Position numbers and translations under genes: made by a program. Shown piece after piece: positions 1-10,094 of a stretch of DNA of 64,000 nucleotides. Positions within the stretch are counted from its first letter, which is position 1. Every line of letters begins with the position of its first letter. Source of the stretch: Alteromonas sp. RKMC-009 (GTDB taxonomy: Bacteria > Pseudomonadota > Gammaproteobacteria > Enterobacterales > Alteromonadaceae); NCBI RefSeq assembly GCF_003584565.2, contig NZ_CP031010.1:2170001-2234000 (forward strand), written 5' to 3'. The notes beneath the pieces were generated by a model that worked only from the letters and a program-made list of their open reading frames with translations, was not told the DNA's origin and did no database searches.

Positions 1-25
1 GCGATAGCAAATCGCACCTTTTTTT
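1..25. terminator. Probable bidirectional terminator, left half cut off
   Basis: An inverted repeat GCGAT-AGCAA-ATCGC is followed by ACC and a run of seven T. The right arm (ATCGCACC plus T-run) suggests that the stem extends leftwards beyond the window. It lies 43 nt past the gapA stop codon, so it could terminate gapA on the minus strand as well as a plus-strand gene to the left. Confidence 0.5.
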
Positions 26-67
26 ACATTTTTATCTTGCTTATCACCCGGTTAGGGCGTGTTCGCA

Positions 68-1072
<1,005 letters not shown>

Positions 1073-1239
1073 CTAATTGTATTTTGGTACAAGTGAAAAA
1101 AAATTACGTAAAGTATGGATCAAAATGGCATAATTGGCAAAGTAAAAAGCAAAAAATGTTGCAAAATTACAAGTATGAACTATGCAAACGTATTCAGTTT
1201 CGTTGTATCGGGTCTTTAACTGATAATGCTCAAAATAAT

Positions 1240-1283
1240 GTGTTGATGAGAATGCGCGGCCGTTGCCTTAACATTATCAACAC
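1240..1283. promoter_or_regulatory. Inverted repeat upstream of malQ
   Basis: GTGTTGAT at 1240-1247 is repeated inverted as ATCAACAC at 1276-1283, with 28 nt between. It ends 20 nt before the malQ ATG, just upstream of the AGGAA ribosome binding site. It could be a two-site operator in the gapA/malQ divergent region or a hairpin in the malQ leader. No regulator can be named from the sequence. Confidence 0.35.
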
Positions 1284-1303
1284 GGGAAACAGGAATAGAT
1301 AAA

Positions 1304-3508
1304 ATGACAAATCCCGTTTTACAACAGCTGGTTGAGATGCGCGGCATAGAGACCCACTATGTTGATGCGTGGGGCAAACCTGCCACGATTTCAGAATCAA
1401 GCCAGACCAAATTACTTAATGCACTGGGTTACGACACCAGCAATGAAGCTGCTATAGAACAACAGCTTTCAGAAGAAGCCAGAAAAATCTGGCAGACTCC
1501 GCTCAACCCGGTACAGGTTTTACGCCAATCAGACACCGTTCCGTTTTCTGTACGGTTACCGATAGAGCTGGTAACCGATGAGTATACTGTAGCGCTCTCT
1601 TTTGAAGATGGACAGACATTCGTCCACACTTTTGCACCGGTTGACGAAACACTGGTAAATGTCGCCCAGCTGGAAGACGTGGAATATCACGAATACGGTG
1701 TCACACTGCCGGTTCAGGCGCCCACGGGTTATCATACACTGAGCTTATCGGTGGAAGGGGATGATGAACCGCTTTGCAGTATGCGGGTTATTATTGCACC
1801 TTCAGCCTGCTTCATCCCTGAATCCATTGCTGCCGGTAAAAAGATTTGGGGCCTGAGTGTGCAACTTTACTGTGTACGCAGTCAGAAAAACTGGGGTATG
1901 GGCGACTTCTCAGATCTGGTTTTATTAACCGAAAAGGCCGCTGCCACCGGAGCAGAGTTTATCGGTCTGAACCCTATTCATGCGCTGTATCCGGCGAACC
2001 CTGATGCCTGCAGCCCTTACGGACCGTCTTCACGTCGCTGGCTGAATTATTTATACCTCGATGTGACTGCCATGCCCTGTTTTGATGACGCCAGTGTGCA
2101 GACCATTGTGAATGATGCGGCTTTTCAGGAAAAACTTGCAGCGGCAAGAGCGGCTGACCTGGTTGACTATGCTGCCGTTGCGTCTCTTAAATTGCCTGCA
2201 CTCTCCGCGTTGTTCGACGTGTACTACAATAAGTACCTGACTAAAAATACAAAACAGAACAAAGCATTTAAAGCGTTCGTGGAAGCCGGTGGTGAAAGCC
2301 TTGATATGCTGGCGGTGTACGATACGTTGCAGGAAAAGCTGGCTGAAGAAGGTAAGCCTTCCTGGGGTTGGCCGGTATTTCCTGAGGAATTCCGTGAGTA
2401 CCACAAACCTGATGTAGCGGTATTCAGAGAACAGAATAAAAAGCGGGTTTCTTTCTACCTGTTCCTGCAATGGCAGGCTGCGTTGCAATTACAGGCCGCC
2501 AGTGATGTGGCAACTAATGCCGGCATGGCTATCGGTTTATACCGTGATCTCGCCGTAGGTGTCAGTGAAGGCAGTGCAGAAATTTGGGGTAACAAAGACT
2601 TGTACTGTACCGGTGCCTCTGTGGGGGCGCCTCCGGATATTTTAGGGCCACTCGGACAAAACTGGGGGCTGCCACCCATGGACCCTTACAAGCTTTACGA
2701 ACAGGCCTATCAGCCAATCATAGACTTGTTTGCTTCCAACATGGCCGGTTCCGGTGCTTTGCGTATTGACCATGTTATGGCACTGCTTCGTCTGTGGTGG
2801 GTGACTAAAGGTGACCATGCAAAAGACGGTGGTTACGTTTATTATCCTGTCGATGATCTGCTGGCCATTCTGGCACTGGAAAGCCACCGGAATCAGAGCC
2901 TCGTGATTGGTGAAGATTTGGGTACAGTACCGGAAGAAATCCGTGAAAAACTGGCGGATAACGGTGTCCATTCGTACCGTGTATTCTTCTTTGAGCAGGC
3001 TAAAGATGGCGGTTTTTATTCACCCGCCCATTATCCTGTGCAATCTATGTCGACACTGACAACCCACGATATGCCAACTTTGACCGGCTTCTGGCATTGC
3101 CAGGATCTTGAGCTGGGTAAAGAGCTTGGCTTATATCCTACAGATGAAATATTGTCTGTGTTGTATCACGACAGGCATAAAAATAAACAGGCGATACTGG
3201 ATACCTTGCATGGTCACCATTCCATCAGTGACAACATCAGTCGTGATGTGAATGTGACGGGAATGACTACAGAACTTAACCGCGGTATGCAATTGCATAT
3301 GGCGGCAGGTTCCAGCGCGTTACTCAGTCTGCAACTTGAAGACTGGTTGGAAATGGATAAGCCTGTTAATGTACCGGGTACGTTTAACGAATATCCTAAC
3401 TGGCGCAGGAAGTTATCTCAGCCTTTAGAGACTATTTTTGACAATCAGGACATCACTAACCTGGCAGCTAAGCTGACCGCTGTCAGAAAGCAGGCCAGCA
3501 CAGATTAG
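1304..3508 (+). CDS. malQ: 4-alpha-glucanotransferase (amylomaltase, GH77)
   Basis: This 734-aa enzyme transfers alpha-1,4-glucan segments between maltodextrins and releases glucose. The first 160 residues or so are an N-terminal beta-rich extension typical of enterobacterial-type MalQ. The GH77 barrel follows, with the likely nucleophile D489 in RIDHVMALLR and the likely acid/base E537 in VIGEDLGTVP. The ATG is preceded by AGGAA about 8 nt upstream. It is the first gene of a co-directional malQ-glgB-glgX group (gaps of 51 and 17 nt), which suggests shared transcription. The three enzymes together trim, branch and debranch glycogen or maltodextrin. The synthesis genes glgC and glgA are not in the window. 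Confidence 0.95.
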   Translation: MTNPVLQQLVEMRGIETHYVDAWGKPATISESSQTKLLNALGYDTSNEAAIEQQLSEEARKIWQTPLNPVQVLRQSDTVPFSVRLPIELVTDEYTVALSFEDGQTFVHTFAPVDETLVNVAQLEDVEYHEYGVTLPVQAPTGYHTLSLSVEGDDEPLCSMRVIIAPSACFIPESIAAGKKIWGLSVQLYCVRSQKNWGMGDFSDLVLLTEKAAATGAEFIGLNPIHALYPANPDACSPYGPSSRRWLNYLYLDVTAMPCFDDASVQTIVNDAAFQEKLAAARAADLVDYAAVASLKLPALSALFDVYYNKYLTKNTKQNKAFKAFVEAGGESLDMLAVYDTLQEKLAEEGKPSWGWPVFPEEFREYHKPDVAVFREQNKKRVSFYLFLQWQAALQLQAASDVATNAGMAIGLYRDLAVGVSEGSAEIWGNKDLYCTGASVGAPPDILGPLGQNWGLPPMDPYKLYEQAYQPIIDLFASNMAGSGALRIDHVMALLRLWWVTKGDHAKDGGYVYYPVDDLLAILALESHRNQSLVIGEDLGTVPEEIREKLADNGVHSYRVFFFEQAKDGGFYSPAHYPVQSMSTLTTHDMPTLTGFWHCQDLELGKELGLYPTDEILSVLYHDRHKNKQAILDTLHGHHSISDNISRDVNVTGMTTELNRGMQLHMAAGSSALLSLQLEDWLEMDKPVNVPGTFNEYPNWRRKLSQPLETIFDNQDITNLAAKLTAVRKQASTD

Positions 3509-3559
3509 GGATGTTCTGCAGTCTGCCGTATTGTGCGGCAGACTTTGCAGGAGTAACAA

Positions 3560-5728
3560 ATGGTAGTAGAGCAGCAACTGGCACAAGCGCGGTGCAGTCA
3601 GCCTTTTTCCGTACTTGGTAATCAGCAAAGCGAAGATGGCGTAACAGTTACCGCGTATATCCCGGAAGCCAAAACAGTGTCAGTCCGCTGTTTAAAAACC
3701 CGCAAAGAAATTATCAAACTCAAAAAACAGGGCGACTCCGCCCTGTTTTCTGCATTATCAAAAAAGTTAAAACCTGCACAGCGTTATGAACTGCAGGTGA
3801 CAACGGCAGACAGCGAATACAGCTTCACCGACCCTTACCAGTTCCGTGAAGAAGCATTTCATGCTGTGCACTTTATCGATCATCAGCCTGAAAATCTTTA
3901 CCGGCAGGGCGGGGCGCAACTGCTTTCCACAGATGGCATTACCGGAACACGTTTTGCTGTTTATGCCCCTAACGCATCTGCGGTTTCCGTTATCGGTGAT
4001 TTTAACCGCTGGGATGGCCGCACACATCCTATGCAACAAACTGACATGGGCTACTGGGTACTGTTCATTCCGGGACTCGTTGCCGGCGAGCGTTATAAAT
4101 ATCAGTTAAAAGATGCCTGGGGTAACGATTTACCTCACAAGGCTGACCCGTTAGGCTTTGCTGCTGAGCAGTATCCATCTCACGCTTCAAAAGTGTTCGA
4201 TCACAATGCCTATGAGTGGAATGACAGTGCCTGGATGGAGAAGCGGCAGGCAGACAAATACGCAAATCCCATGAGCGTCTATGAAGTGCATCCGGGTTCA
4301 TGGCGCCGGCCTTCTGAAGAGAGCGGGAAACGCTATCTCAGTTATCATGAACTGGCAGATTCACTGATCCCCTACGTGAAAGAGATGGGGTATACCCATA
4401 TAGAATTGTTACCCGTATCAGAGTTTCCTTTCGACGGTTCCTGGGGATATCAGCCGGTGGGGCTTTACGCACCGACAAGCCGATTCGGTTCACCTGACGA
4501 TTTTAAATACTTTGTTGATCAGTGCCACCAGGCAGATATCGGCATCATCATTGACTGGGTACCGGCACACTTCCCGGAAGATGCCCATGGCCTTGCGCGG
4601 TTCGATGGCAGTCATGTATACGAATATGACGATCCCCGCCGTGGCTGGCATCCTGACTGGAATTCATGCATTTACGATTTCGGCAAAGATACTGTTCGCC
4701 AGTTTCTGGTTGCCAACGCACTTTTCTGGCTGGATAAATTTCACATTGACGGTTTGCGGGTGGATGCAGTGGCGTCCATGTTGTACCTGGATTATTCCCG
4801 CAATGAAGGGGAGTGGATCCCCAATGTGCACGGAGGCAATGAAAACTACGAAGCCATCAGTCTGCTGAAATGGATGAATGAAGAGGTTTACCGGCACTTC
4901 CCGGGGGCAATGACCATTGCTGAGGAGTCCACATCATTCCCGGGTGTATCCAGACCGGTGAGCGAAGGCGGTCTCGGATTCGGCTTTAAGTGGAATATGG
5001 GCTGGATGCACGATTCCTTGCATTACATCAGTAAAGACCCGGCGTATCGCCGCTATCATCACGGAGAAATCACCTTTTCCATGGTGTATGCCTTCGATGA
5101 AAACTTTGTATTGCCGATTTCCCACGATGAAGTTGTACACGGAAAAGGCAGCCTGATTGGTAAAATGCCGGGAGATGAATGGCAGCAGGCGGCAAACCTG
5201 CGTTGCTATGCCGGTTTCATGTATGGTCATCCGGGCAAAAAACTGAATTTCATGGGGAATGAAATTGCCCAGTCAAGGGAATGGAATCACGATGGTGAAC
5301 TTGACTGGTGGTTGCTGGAGTTCGACAAGCATAAAGGCATGCAGGCACTTTACCGTAAGCTTAATCATCTGTACCGGACTATGCCTGCACTGTATGAGCA
5401 GGATCACAATTATGAAGGTTTCAGCTGGATAGACCATAATTATGCTGAACTAAGTATGTTGTCCTTCGTAAGAAAAGCCAAAGACGACAAGCAAAAAGTC
5501 TATGTGGTGAATAACTTTACGCCTTCTCCCCGTGAGAAGTTCCGCATTGGCGTGGAAGACCCGGGCACTTACTCACTGGTACTGAATACCGACAGCGGTG
5601 AGTTCTGGGGCAGTGATTACCCTGCACCTGAAATTGTTACTGCTGACGCGGTGGAATGGAACAATCAGCCGTATTCTATTGAAATCACTTTACCGCCACT
5701 GGCAACACTTTACTGGGTTTATGAATAA
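3560..5728 (+). CDS. glgB: 1,4-alpha-glucan branching enzyme (GH13)
   Basis: This 722-aa protein forms alpha-1,6 branches in glycogen by cutting and transferring alpha-1,4 chains. An N-terminal carbohydrate-binding region comes first (about 1-110), then a CBM48-like domain (about 115-220, GDFNRWDG). The catalytic barrel has the nucleophile D402 in GLRVDAVASM, the acid/base E455 in TIAEEST and the PISHDEVVHGK motif. The C-terminal all-beta domain ends in LATLYWVYE. Length and motifs match Escherichia coli GlgB, whose catalytic residues are D405 and E458. An AGGAG sequence precedes the ATG. It lies between malQ and glgX and is probably co-transcribed with both. Confidence 0.97.
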   Translation: MVVEQQLAQARCSQPFSVLGNQQSEDGVTVTAYIPEAKTVSVRCLKTRKEIIKLKKQGDSALFSALSKKLKPAQRYELQVTTADSEYSFTDPYQFREEAFHAVHFIDHQPENLYRQGGAQLLSTDGITGTRFAVYAPNASAVSVIGDFNRWDGRTHPMQQTDMGYWVLFIPGLVAGERYKYQLKDAWGNDLPHKADPLGFAAEQYPSHASKVFDHNAYEWNDSAWMEKRQADKYANPMSVYEVHPGSWRRPSEESGKRYLSYHELADSLIPYVKEMGYTHIELLPVSEFPFDGSWGYQPVGLYAPTSRFGSPDDFKYFVDQCHQADIGIIIDWVPAHFPEDAHGLARFDGSHVYEYDDPRRGWHPDWNSCIYDFGKDTVRQFLVANALFWLDKFHIDGLRVDAVASMLYLDYSRNEGEWIPNVHGGNENYEAISLLKWMNEEVYRHFPGAMTIAEESTSFPGVSRPVSEGGLGFGFKWNMGWMHDSLHYISKDPAYRRYHHGEITFSMVYAFDENFVLPISHDEVVHGKGSLIGKMPGDEWQQAANLRCYAGFMYGHPGKKLNFMGNEIAQSREWNHDGELDWWLLEFDKHKGMQALYRKLNHLYRTMPALYEQDHNYEGFSWIDHNYAELSMLSFVRKAKDDKQKVYVVNNFTPSPREKFRIGVEDPGTYSLVLNTDSGEFWGSDYPAPEIVTADAVEWNNQPYSIEITLPPLATLYWVYE

Positions 5729-5745
5729 CAGGAGAACCGGCAAAG

Positions 5746-7821
5746 GTGAAGCAAGACTCACTTGTAAACTATAACGTTAAGGCTGGCGTGCCGTATCCGC
5801 CGGGGGCGACTGTCACCGGCGACGGCTGCAATTTTGCTGTTGAATCGCCGGACGCCAGAGCTGTCGTGCTGTGCCTTTTCCAAAGTGATACAGAGGAACC
5901 GGTTGCAGAGATTGTGATGCCGGCCAAAACCGGTTCAGTCTGGCATTGTGAAGTAGAAGGTGCCGGCGAGAATCAGCATTATGCATACAGGGTGGAGCGT
6001 GGTGAAGAATCCCTTCACCATGTGCCGACAGACAAGCTGTTAATCGACCCTTATGCCCATAAACTCAGCCGGCCGCTACACTGGAATGCCAGACACTATG
6101 AACATGACTCACAATTTATGGTGCCGAAATGTGTCGTGGTACGTCATGATAATCATGACCGGCCGCCAAAGCCTGCCTTTCAGCCACATCAGCGAATTAT
6201 TTACGAAGCCCATGTGAAAGGGCTGACTATGCTGCACCCGGCTGTGCCCGACGAAGACAAAGGCAAATACACAGGGGCTGCCCATCCTGATGTCATAAAA
6301 CATCTGGTTGATCTCGGTGTGACCACGGTACAGTTTATGCCTTTGTCAGCGTTCATGCCGGAACCTTACATTACAGAAAAAGGCATGACCAACTACTGGG
6401 GTTACAATCCGGTAAACTACTTTGCACCTGAACCCCGTTACGGAAAAGCGGATGCTGTCCGTGAACTGAAAGCCATGGTGGATGCCTATCACGAAGCCGG
6501 TCTGGAAGTCATCATTGATGTGGTTTACAACCATACCGCTGAGGGCGGAGATGGCGGACCGGTATTGTCTTTCAAAGGCTTCTTCCCCCACCAGGCCTAT
6601 TTGTACGAACAGACCAAAACCGGTGAGATTGTTTACAGCAATCACTCAGGATGCGGAAATACAGTAAATACTGCCAGTCCGGTCATGACGACGATGATTA
6701 TGGATGCCATGCGTTACTGGGTTGAGGTTATCGGTGTAGACGGATTCCGTTTCGATCTCGCCGTATGTCTTGGCAGAGATCCGCAACAGTTTTCGCCTCA
6801 CTCCGGTTTGCTTAAATCAATTTCACAGGACCCGGTGTTGAAACAGGCTGTACTGGTGGCGGAACCCTGGGACATTGGCCCGGGCGGTTATCAGTTAGGC
6901 GCTTTTGCGTATCCGTGGCTGGAAGTGAACGACCGTTACCGTGACACCTTAAGAGCATTCTGGCGGGGTGATCACGCTATTACCGCGGAGTTTGCGACAC
7001 GCCTGATGGGGTCACGGGATATTTTCCATAAGGGATTCCGGCCTGTTTATACATCGGTAAACAATGTGACCTACCATGACGGCTTTACCCTTCACGATTT
7101 GGTGAGCTACACCGAACGCCATAATGAGGCGAACGGTGAAAACAACCGTGACGGACATGGTCACAATTTATCAGCCAATTATGGTGTGGAAGGGCCCACT
7201 CAGGACGAGAAAATTCTCCAGCTTCGTGAGCGTCAGAAACGAAATATGTTTTTGTCGATGATGCTGTCACAGGGGATCCCTCATGTGCTGGGCGGTGATG
7301 AGCTGAGTAAAACCCAGAACGGAAACAACAACGCCTATTGTCAGGACAACGCTCTTAACTGGTATGACTGGGAGCTGAATAAACGGGAATCTGATTTTCT
7401 GCATTTCTGTCAGCACGTGATTCAACTGCGTCGTAGCAGCGAGTTGCTGAGTCATTTACTGCTCGAAGACGATTTATTTCAGCTTGATACGAATGTAGCG
7501 GTGATCCGCTGGTATAAACCTGACGGACAGGATAAAGAATCAGAAGACTGGCAGTCACCGGACAGTCAGTCGTTTGGCGTTGAAATCCGCGGTACGACCA
7601 AAGATGAAAACGACCCTGAACACTGGTTCCTGTGTTTTAATGCCAGCCTGCAGGACAAGCGTTTTAATCTGCCCGGAATCTCGCCTCAGAGTGCCTGGCA
7701 ACTGATGGTCGATACCCGGTACGGTTCGTTACCGGAACAACCGGATATTTGTATTCAGAGAGTGTTTTTGCAGGCGGGCAGAAGCGTAGCCGTGTTTAAA
7801 CAAAGCCAGATAGTGTCGTAA
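5746..7821 (+). CDS. glgX: Glycogen debranching enzyme (GH13 isoamylase type)
   Basis: This 691-aa enzyme hydrolyses alpha-1,6 linkages of short branches left after phosphorylase action. A CBM48-like N-terminal domain (about 15-110) precedes the barrel. Visible GH13 motifs are DVVYNHTAEG (about 258-267), the nucleophile D337 in GFRFDLAV and the general acid E373 in VAEPWDIG. The start is GTG with AGGAG upstream, 17 nt after glgB, so the genes are probably one transcription unit. Its product dextrins are substrates for MalQ encoded two genes upstream. Confidence 0.95.
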   Translation: MKQDSLVNYNVKAGVPYPPGATVTGDGCNFAVESPDARAVVLCLFQSDTEEPVAEIVMPAKTGSVWHCEVEGAGENQHYAYRVERGEESLHHVPTDKLLIDPYAHKLSRPLHWNARHYEHDSQFMVPKCVVVRHDNHDRPPKPAFQPHQRIIYEAHVKGLTMLHPAVPDEDKGKYTGAAHPDVIKHLVDLGVTTVQFMPLSAFMPEPYITEKGMTNYWGYNPVNYFAPEPRYGKADAVRELKAMVDAYHEAGLEVIIDVVYNHTAEGGDGGPVLSFKGFFPHQAYLYEQTKTGEIVYSNHSGCGNTVNTASPVMTTMIMDAMRYWVEVIGVDGFRFDLAVCLGRDPQQFSPHSGLLKSISQDPVLKQAVLVAEPWDIGPGGYQLGAFAYPWLEVNDRYRDTLRAFWRGDHAITAEFATRLMGSRDIFHKGFRPVYTSVNNVTYHDGFTLHDLVSYTERHNEANGENNRDGHGHNLSANYGVEGPTQDEKILQLRERQKRNMFLSMMLSQGIPHVLGGDELSKTQNGNNNAYCQDNALNWYDWELNKRESDFLHFCQHVIQLRRSSELLSHLLLEDDLFQLDTNVAVIRWYKPDGQDKESEDWQSPDSQSFGVEIRGTTKDENDPEHWFLCFNASLQDKRFNLPGISPQSAWQLMVDTRYGSLPEQPDICIQRVFLQAGRSVAVFKQSQIVS

Positions 7822-7849
7822 AGGGTTTACTGCTGCACGGCAAGTAAGC

Positions 7850-7891
7850 AATCAGTCATGATTTGAGCATAATTCACAGAAAATCAGTCAT
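7850..7891 (+). promoter_or_regulatory. Direct-repeat operator candidate upstream of gnd
   Basis: The 10-mer AATCAGTCAT occurs at 7850-7859 and again at 7882-7891, 32 bp apart, close to three DNA turns, so both copies face the same side. A TATGAT -10-like hexamer lies downstream near 7920. The arrangement suits a regulator bound as two units upstream of the gnd promoter; no known binding site is recognised. Confidence 0.3.
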
Positions 7892-7958
7892 AAGTTAGTG
7901 TTCGCACTATTATCGGGTGGTATGATCCGCAGCCATCTGTAACTTGAGGTGACACCCA

Positions 7959-9506
7959 ATGCAAAAAGAAGATGGAAAGCACACTGAAACTAAGTGTGAT
8001 ATCGGTTTTATTGGTTTAGGCGTAATGGGCGCCAACCTGACGCTTAACCTGGTCGATCATGGATATCGCGTAGCCTGTTTCGACCTTGATCAAACCAAAG
8101 TCGATGCGATTATTGCTAAAGATGCTGAAGAGCGTGGCGACGCGGCTGCCCGTGTAGAAGGCTGCAGCTCATACACTGAATTACTCAGCAAATTGAAGTC
8201 ACCTCACATGGTTATTCTGTCGGTACCTGCCGGCGAACCTGTTGACCATGTTTGTTCTCACCTGATTGACGCCGGCATCCAGGCCGATGACATTGTTGTG
8301 GATACCGGAAACAGCTTGTGGACGGATTCTGTCGAACGGGAAGAAAAGTATAAAAGTAAGTTTATCTTCTTCTCTACTGCGGTTTCCGGTGGTGAAGTGG
8401 GCGCACGTTTCGGTCCCTCTCTGATGCCTTCAGGCAACCCGTATGCGTGGACACGCCTTGAGCCGGTATTGAAAGCTATTGCAGCAAAAGTCGATGCTGA
8501 GACAGGTCTGCCAATCGAATCTTTCACCCCGGGTAAGCCGGTGCTGGAAGGGGAAGCCTGCGCCACGTACATTGGTCCTGTGGGGGCCGGTCACTACGTG
8601 AAAATGGTGCACAACGGTATTGAGTATGCCGATATGCAACTTATCTGCGAAACCTATCAGGTCATGCGTACTGCTTTACACATGTCTGCTGCTGAAATTG
8701 CAGAGGTTTTCCGTCGCTGGAATAAAGGCAAGCTGAACAGTTACCTGATGGAAATCAGTGCTGAAGTGCTGGAGCAGCTGGATCCTGAAACCGGCGTACC
8801 ACTGGTAGATGTCATTCTGGATAAGGCTGGTCAGAAAGGCACTGGTCTGTGGACCGCTGTCAGTGCACTGCAAGTGGGAAGTCCTGCCCAGACGATTACT
8901 TCTGCGGTATTTGCCCGCAGTTTGTCCAGCCTCAAAGACGAGCGTGTTGCAGCCAGCAAAGTTCTGCAGGGACCGGAAGTTAAAGTCCTTTCTGATGAAG
9001 AAAAGTTTGCGGCTATCGACAAGCTGGAATATGCGCTTTATTGCTCAAAGATTTGTGCATACGCGCAGGGTTTCCAGTTGATGGCTGTTGCTTCTAAAGA
9101 GCACGGTTGGGAGCTGGACTTCGGTGGTATTGCGAAAATCTGGCGTGCCGGCTGTATTATCCGTGCGGTATTCCTCCAATCTATTTCCAAAGCCTACGAA
9201 AACAACGAAGATCTGGCGAACCTGTTGCTTGATCCTTTCTTTGCTGATCAAATCACTCAATATCAGTCTGACTGGCGGGAATCACTGGCACAGGCTGCTC
9301 TGGCAGGTATTCCCTGTCCGGCAATGATGTCAGCGTTAAGTTATTACGATTCTTACCGCACCGCAGTACTGCCGGCCAACCTGCTTCAGGGCCAGCGCGA
9401 TTACTTTGGCGCGCACACTTATCAGCGTGTAGATAAACCGGCGGGTAAGAAGTTTCACCTTGACTGGAGTGATCCGGCGCGCCCTCAGATTGCTATCAAA
9501 AAGTAA
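7959..9506 (+). CDS. gnd: 6-phosphogluconate dehydrogenase, decarboxylating
   Basis: This 515-aa enzyme makes ribulose 5-phosphate, CO2 and NADPH in the oxidative pentose phosphate pathway. The Rossmann motif GFIGLGVMGANLTLN is at residues 16-30, the substrate-binding motif VSGGEVGARFGPSLMPSG starts at 142, and the catalytic K215 and N219 are in GHYVKMVHNG. It is longer than the 468-aa enterobacterial enzyme, with a 14-residue N-terminal leader before the fold and extra C-terminal sequence. An AGGTG sequence precedes the ATG. It stands alone after the glycogen cluster, with its own upstream region carrying a direct repeat. msrB follows 26 nt later and may be co-transcribed. Confidence 0.93.
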   Translation: MQKEDGKHTETKCDIGFIGLGVMGANLTLNLVDHGYRVACFDLDQTKVDAIIAKDAEERGDAAARVEGCSSYTELLSKLKSPHMVILSVPAGEPVDHVCSHLIDAGIQADDIVVDTGNSLWTDSVEREEKYKSKFIFFSTAVSGGEVGARFGPSLMPSGNPYAWTRLEPVLKAIAAKVDAETGLPIESFTPGKPVLEGEACATYIGPVGAGHYVKMVHNGIEYADMQLICETYQVMRTALHMSAAEIAEVFRRWNKGKLNSYLMEISAEVLEQLDPETGVPLVDVILDKAGQKGTGLWTAVSALQVGSPAQTITSAVFARSLSSLKDERVAASKVLQGPEVKVLSDEEKFAAIDKLEYALYCSKICAYAQGFQLMAVASKEHGWELDFGGIAKIWRAGCIIRAVFLQSISKAYENNEDLANLLLDPFFADQITQYQSDWRESLAQAALAGIPCPAMMSALSYYDSYRTAVLPANLLQGQRDYFGAHTYQRVDKPAGKKFHLDWSDPARPQIAIKK

Positions 9507-9532
9507 TCGTGTAAACGAACACAGGAGCAAAC

Positions 9533-9934
9533 ATGGCTGACGATAAAAACTGGAAAGCAACGCTGTCACCTGACGAATATCGTGTCACCCGTCAGGCTGG
9601 TACAGAGCGTCCTTACACCGGTGTATTACTGGACGAGAAGCGTCCGGGAACCTATATATGCAAGTGTTGCGGTGCGCCGCTTTTCAGTTCGGATGCTAAG
9701 TTTGATTCTGGTTGTGGCTGGCCTTCATTTGATCAGCAAACAAATGACGGTAATGTGTTGTACCGTGAAGACAACAGTCATGGAATGCGCAGAACGGAAA
9801 TTATCTGTAAATCCTGTGACGCCCACCTTGGTCATGTTTTCCCCGACGGACCCACAGAAACCGGTCAGCGGTATTGTGTAAATTCGTTATCGCTGAATTT
9901 GAAAACTGCTGAGGATGAAGTCGTCCGCGGCTGA
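9533..9934 (+). CDS. msrB: Peptide-methionine (R)-S-oxide reductase
   Basis: This 133-aa repair enzyme reduces methionine R-sulfoxide in oxidised proteins using thioredoxin. Two CxxC pairs that bind structural zinc are visible (C43/C46 and C92/C95). The catalytic cysteine is C115 in RYCVNS, and C61 in GCGWPSF is a candidate resolving cysteine. An AGGAG sequence precedes the ATG. It lies 26 nt after gnd, whose NADPH product could feed the thioredoxin system; that functional link is inference. A strong terminator follows. Confidence 0.96.
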   Translation: MADDKNWKATLSPDEYRVTRQAGTERPYTGVLLDEKRPGTYICKCCGAPLFSSDAKFDSGCGWPSFDQQTNDGNVLYREDNSHGMRRTEIICKSCDAHLGHVFPDGPTETGQRYCVNSLSLNLKTAEDEVVRG

Positions 9935-9956
9935 CATGTTCACTTCTGGTTAAAAA

Positions 9957-9992
9957 ATAAACATCGCTTTATTGTAAAGCGGTGTTTTTGTT
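9957..9992 (+). terminator. Rho-independent terminator after msrB
   Basis: The stem CATCGCTTTA-TTG-TAAAGCGGTG (with one G-T pair) is followed by TTTTTG. An A-rich tract on the left side allows it to act on the minus strand too, where the DUF2989 gene ends about 100 nt away. Confidence 0.8.
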
Positions 9993-10094
9993 TGTGACTT
10001 CGTCATAACGAATGGAAATACTGAAATTTCCTGTGAAAGTGACTTACAGGATCCGTTGAAAAAAGCGACCCCGGTCAATGCTGAAGTCTGCCGG

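Noticed and set aside
2051..2488. Minus-strand ORF inside malQ
   Set aside because: It lies wholly within a clear GH77 gene and has no recognisable domain.
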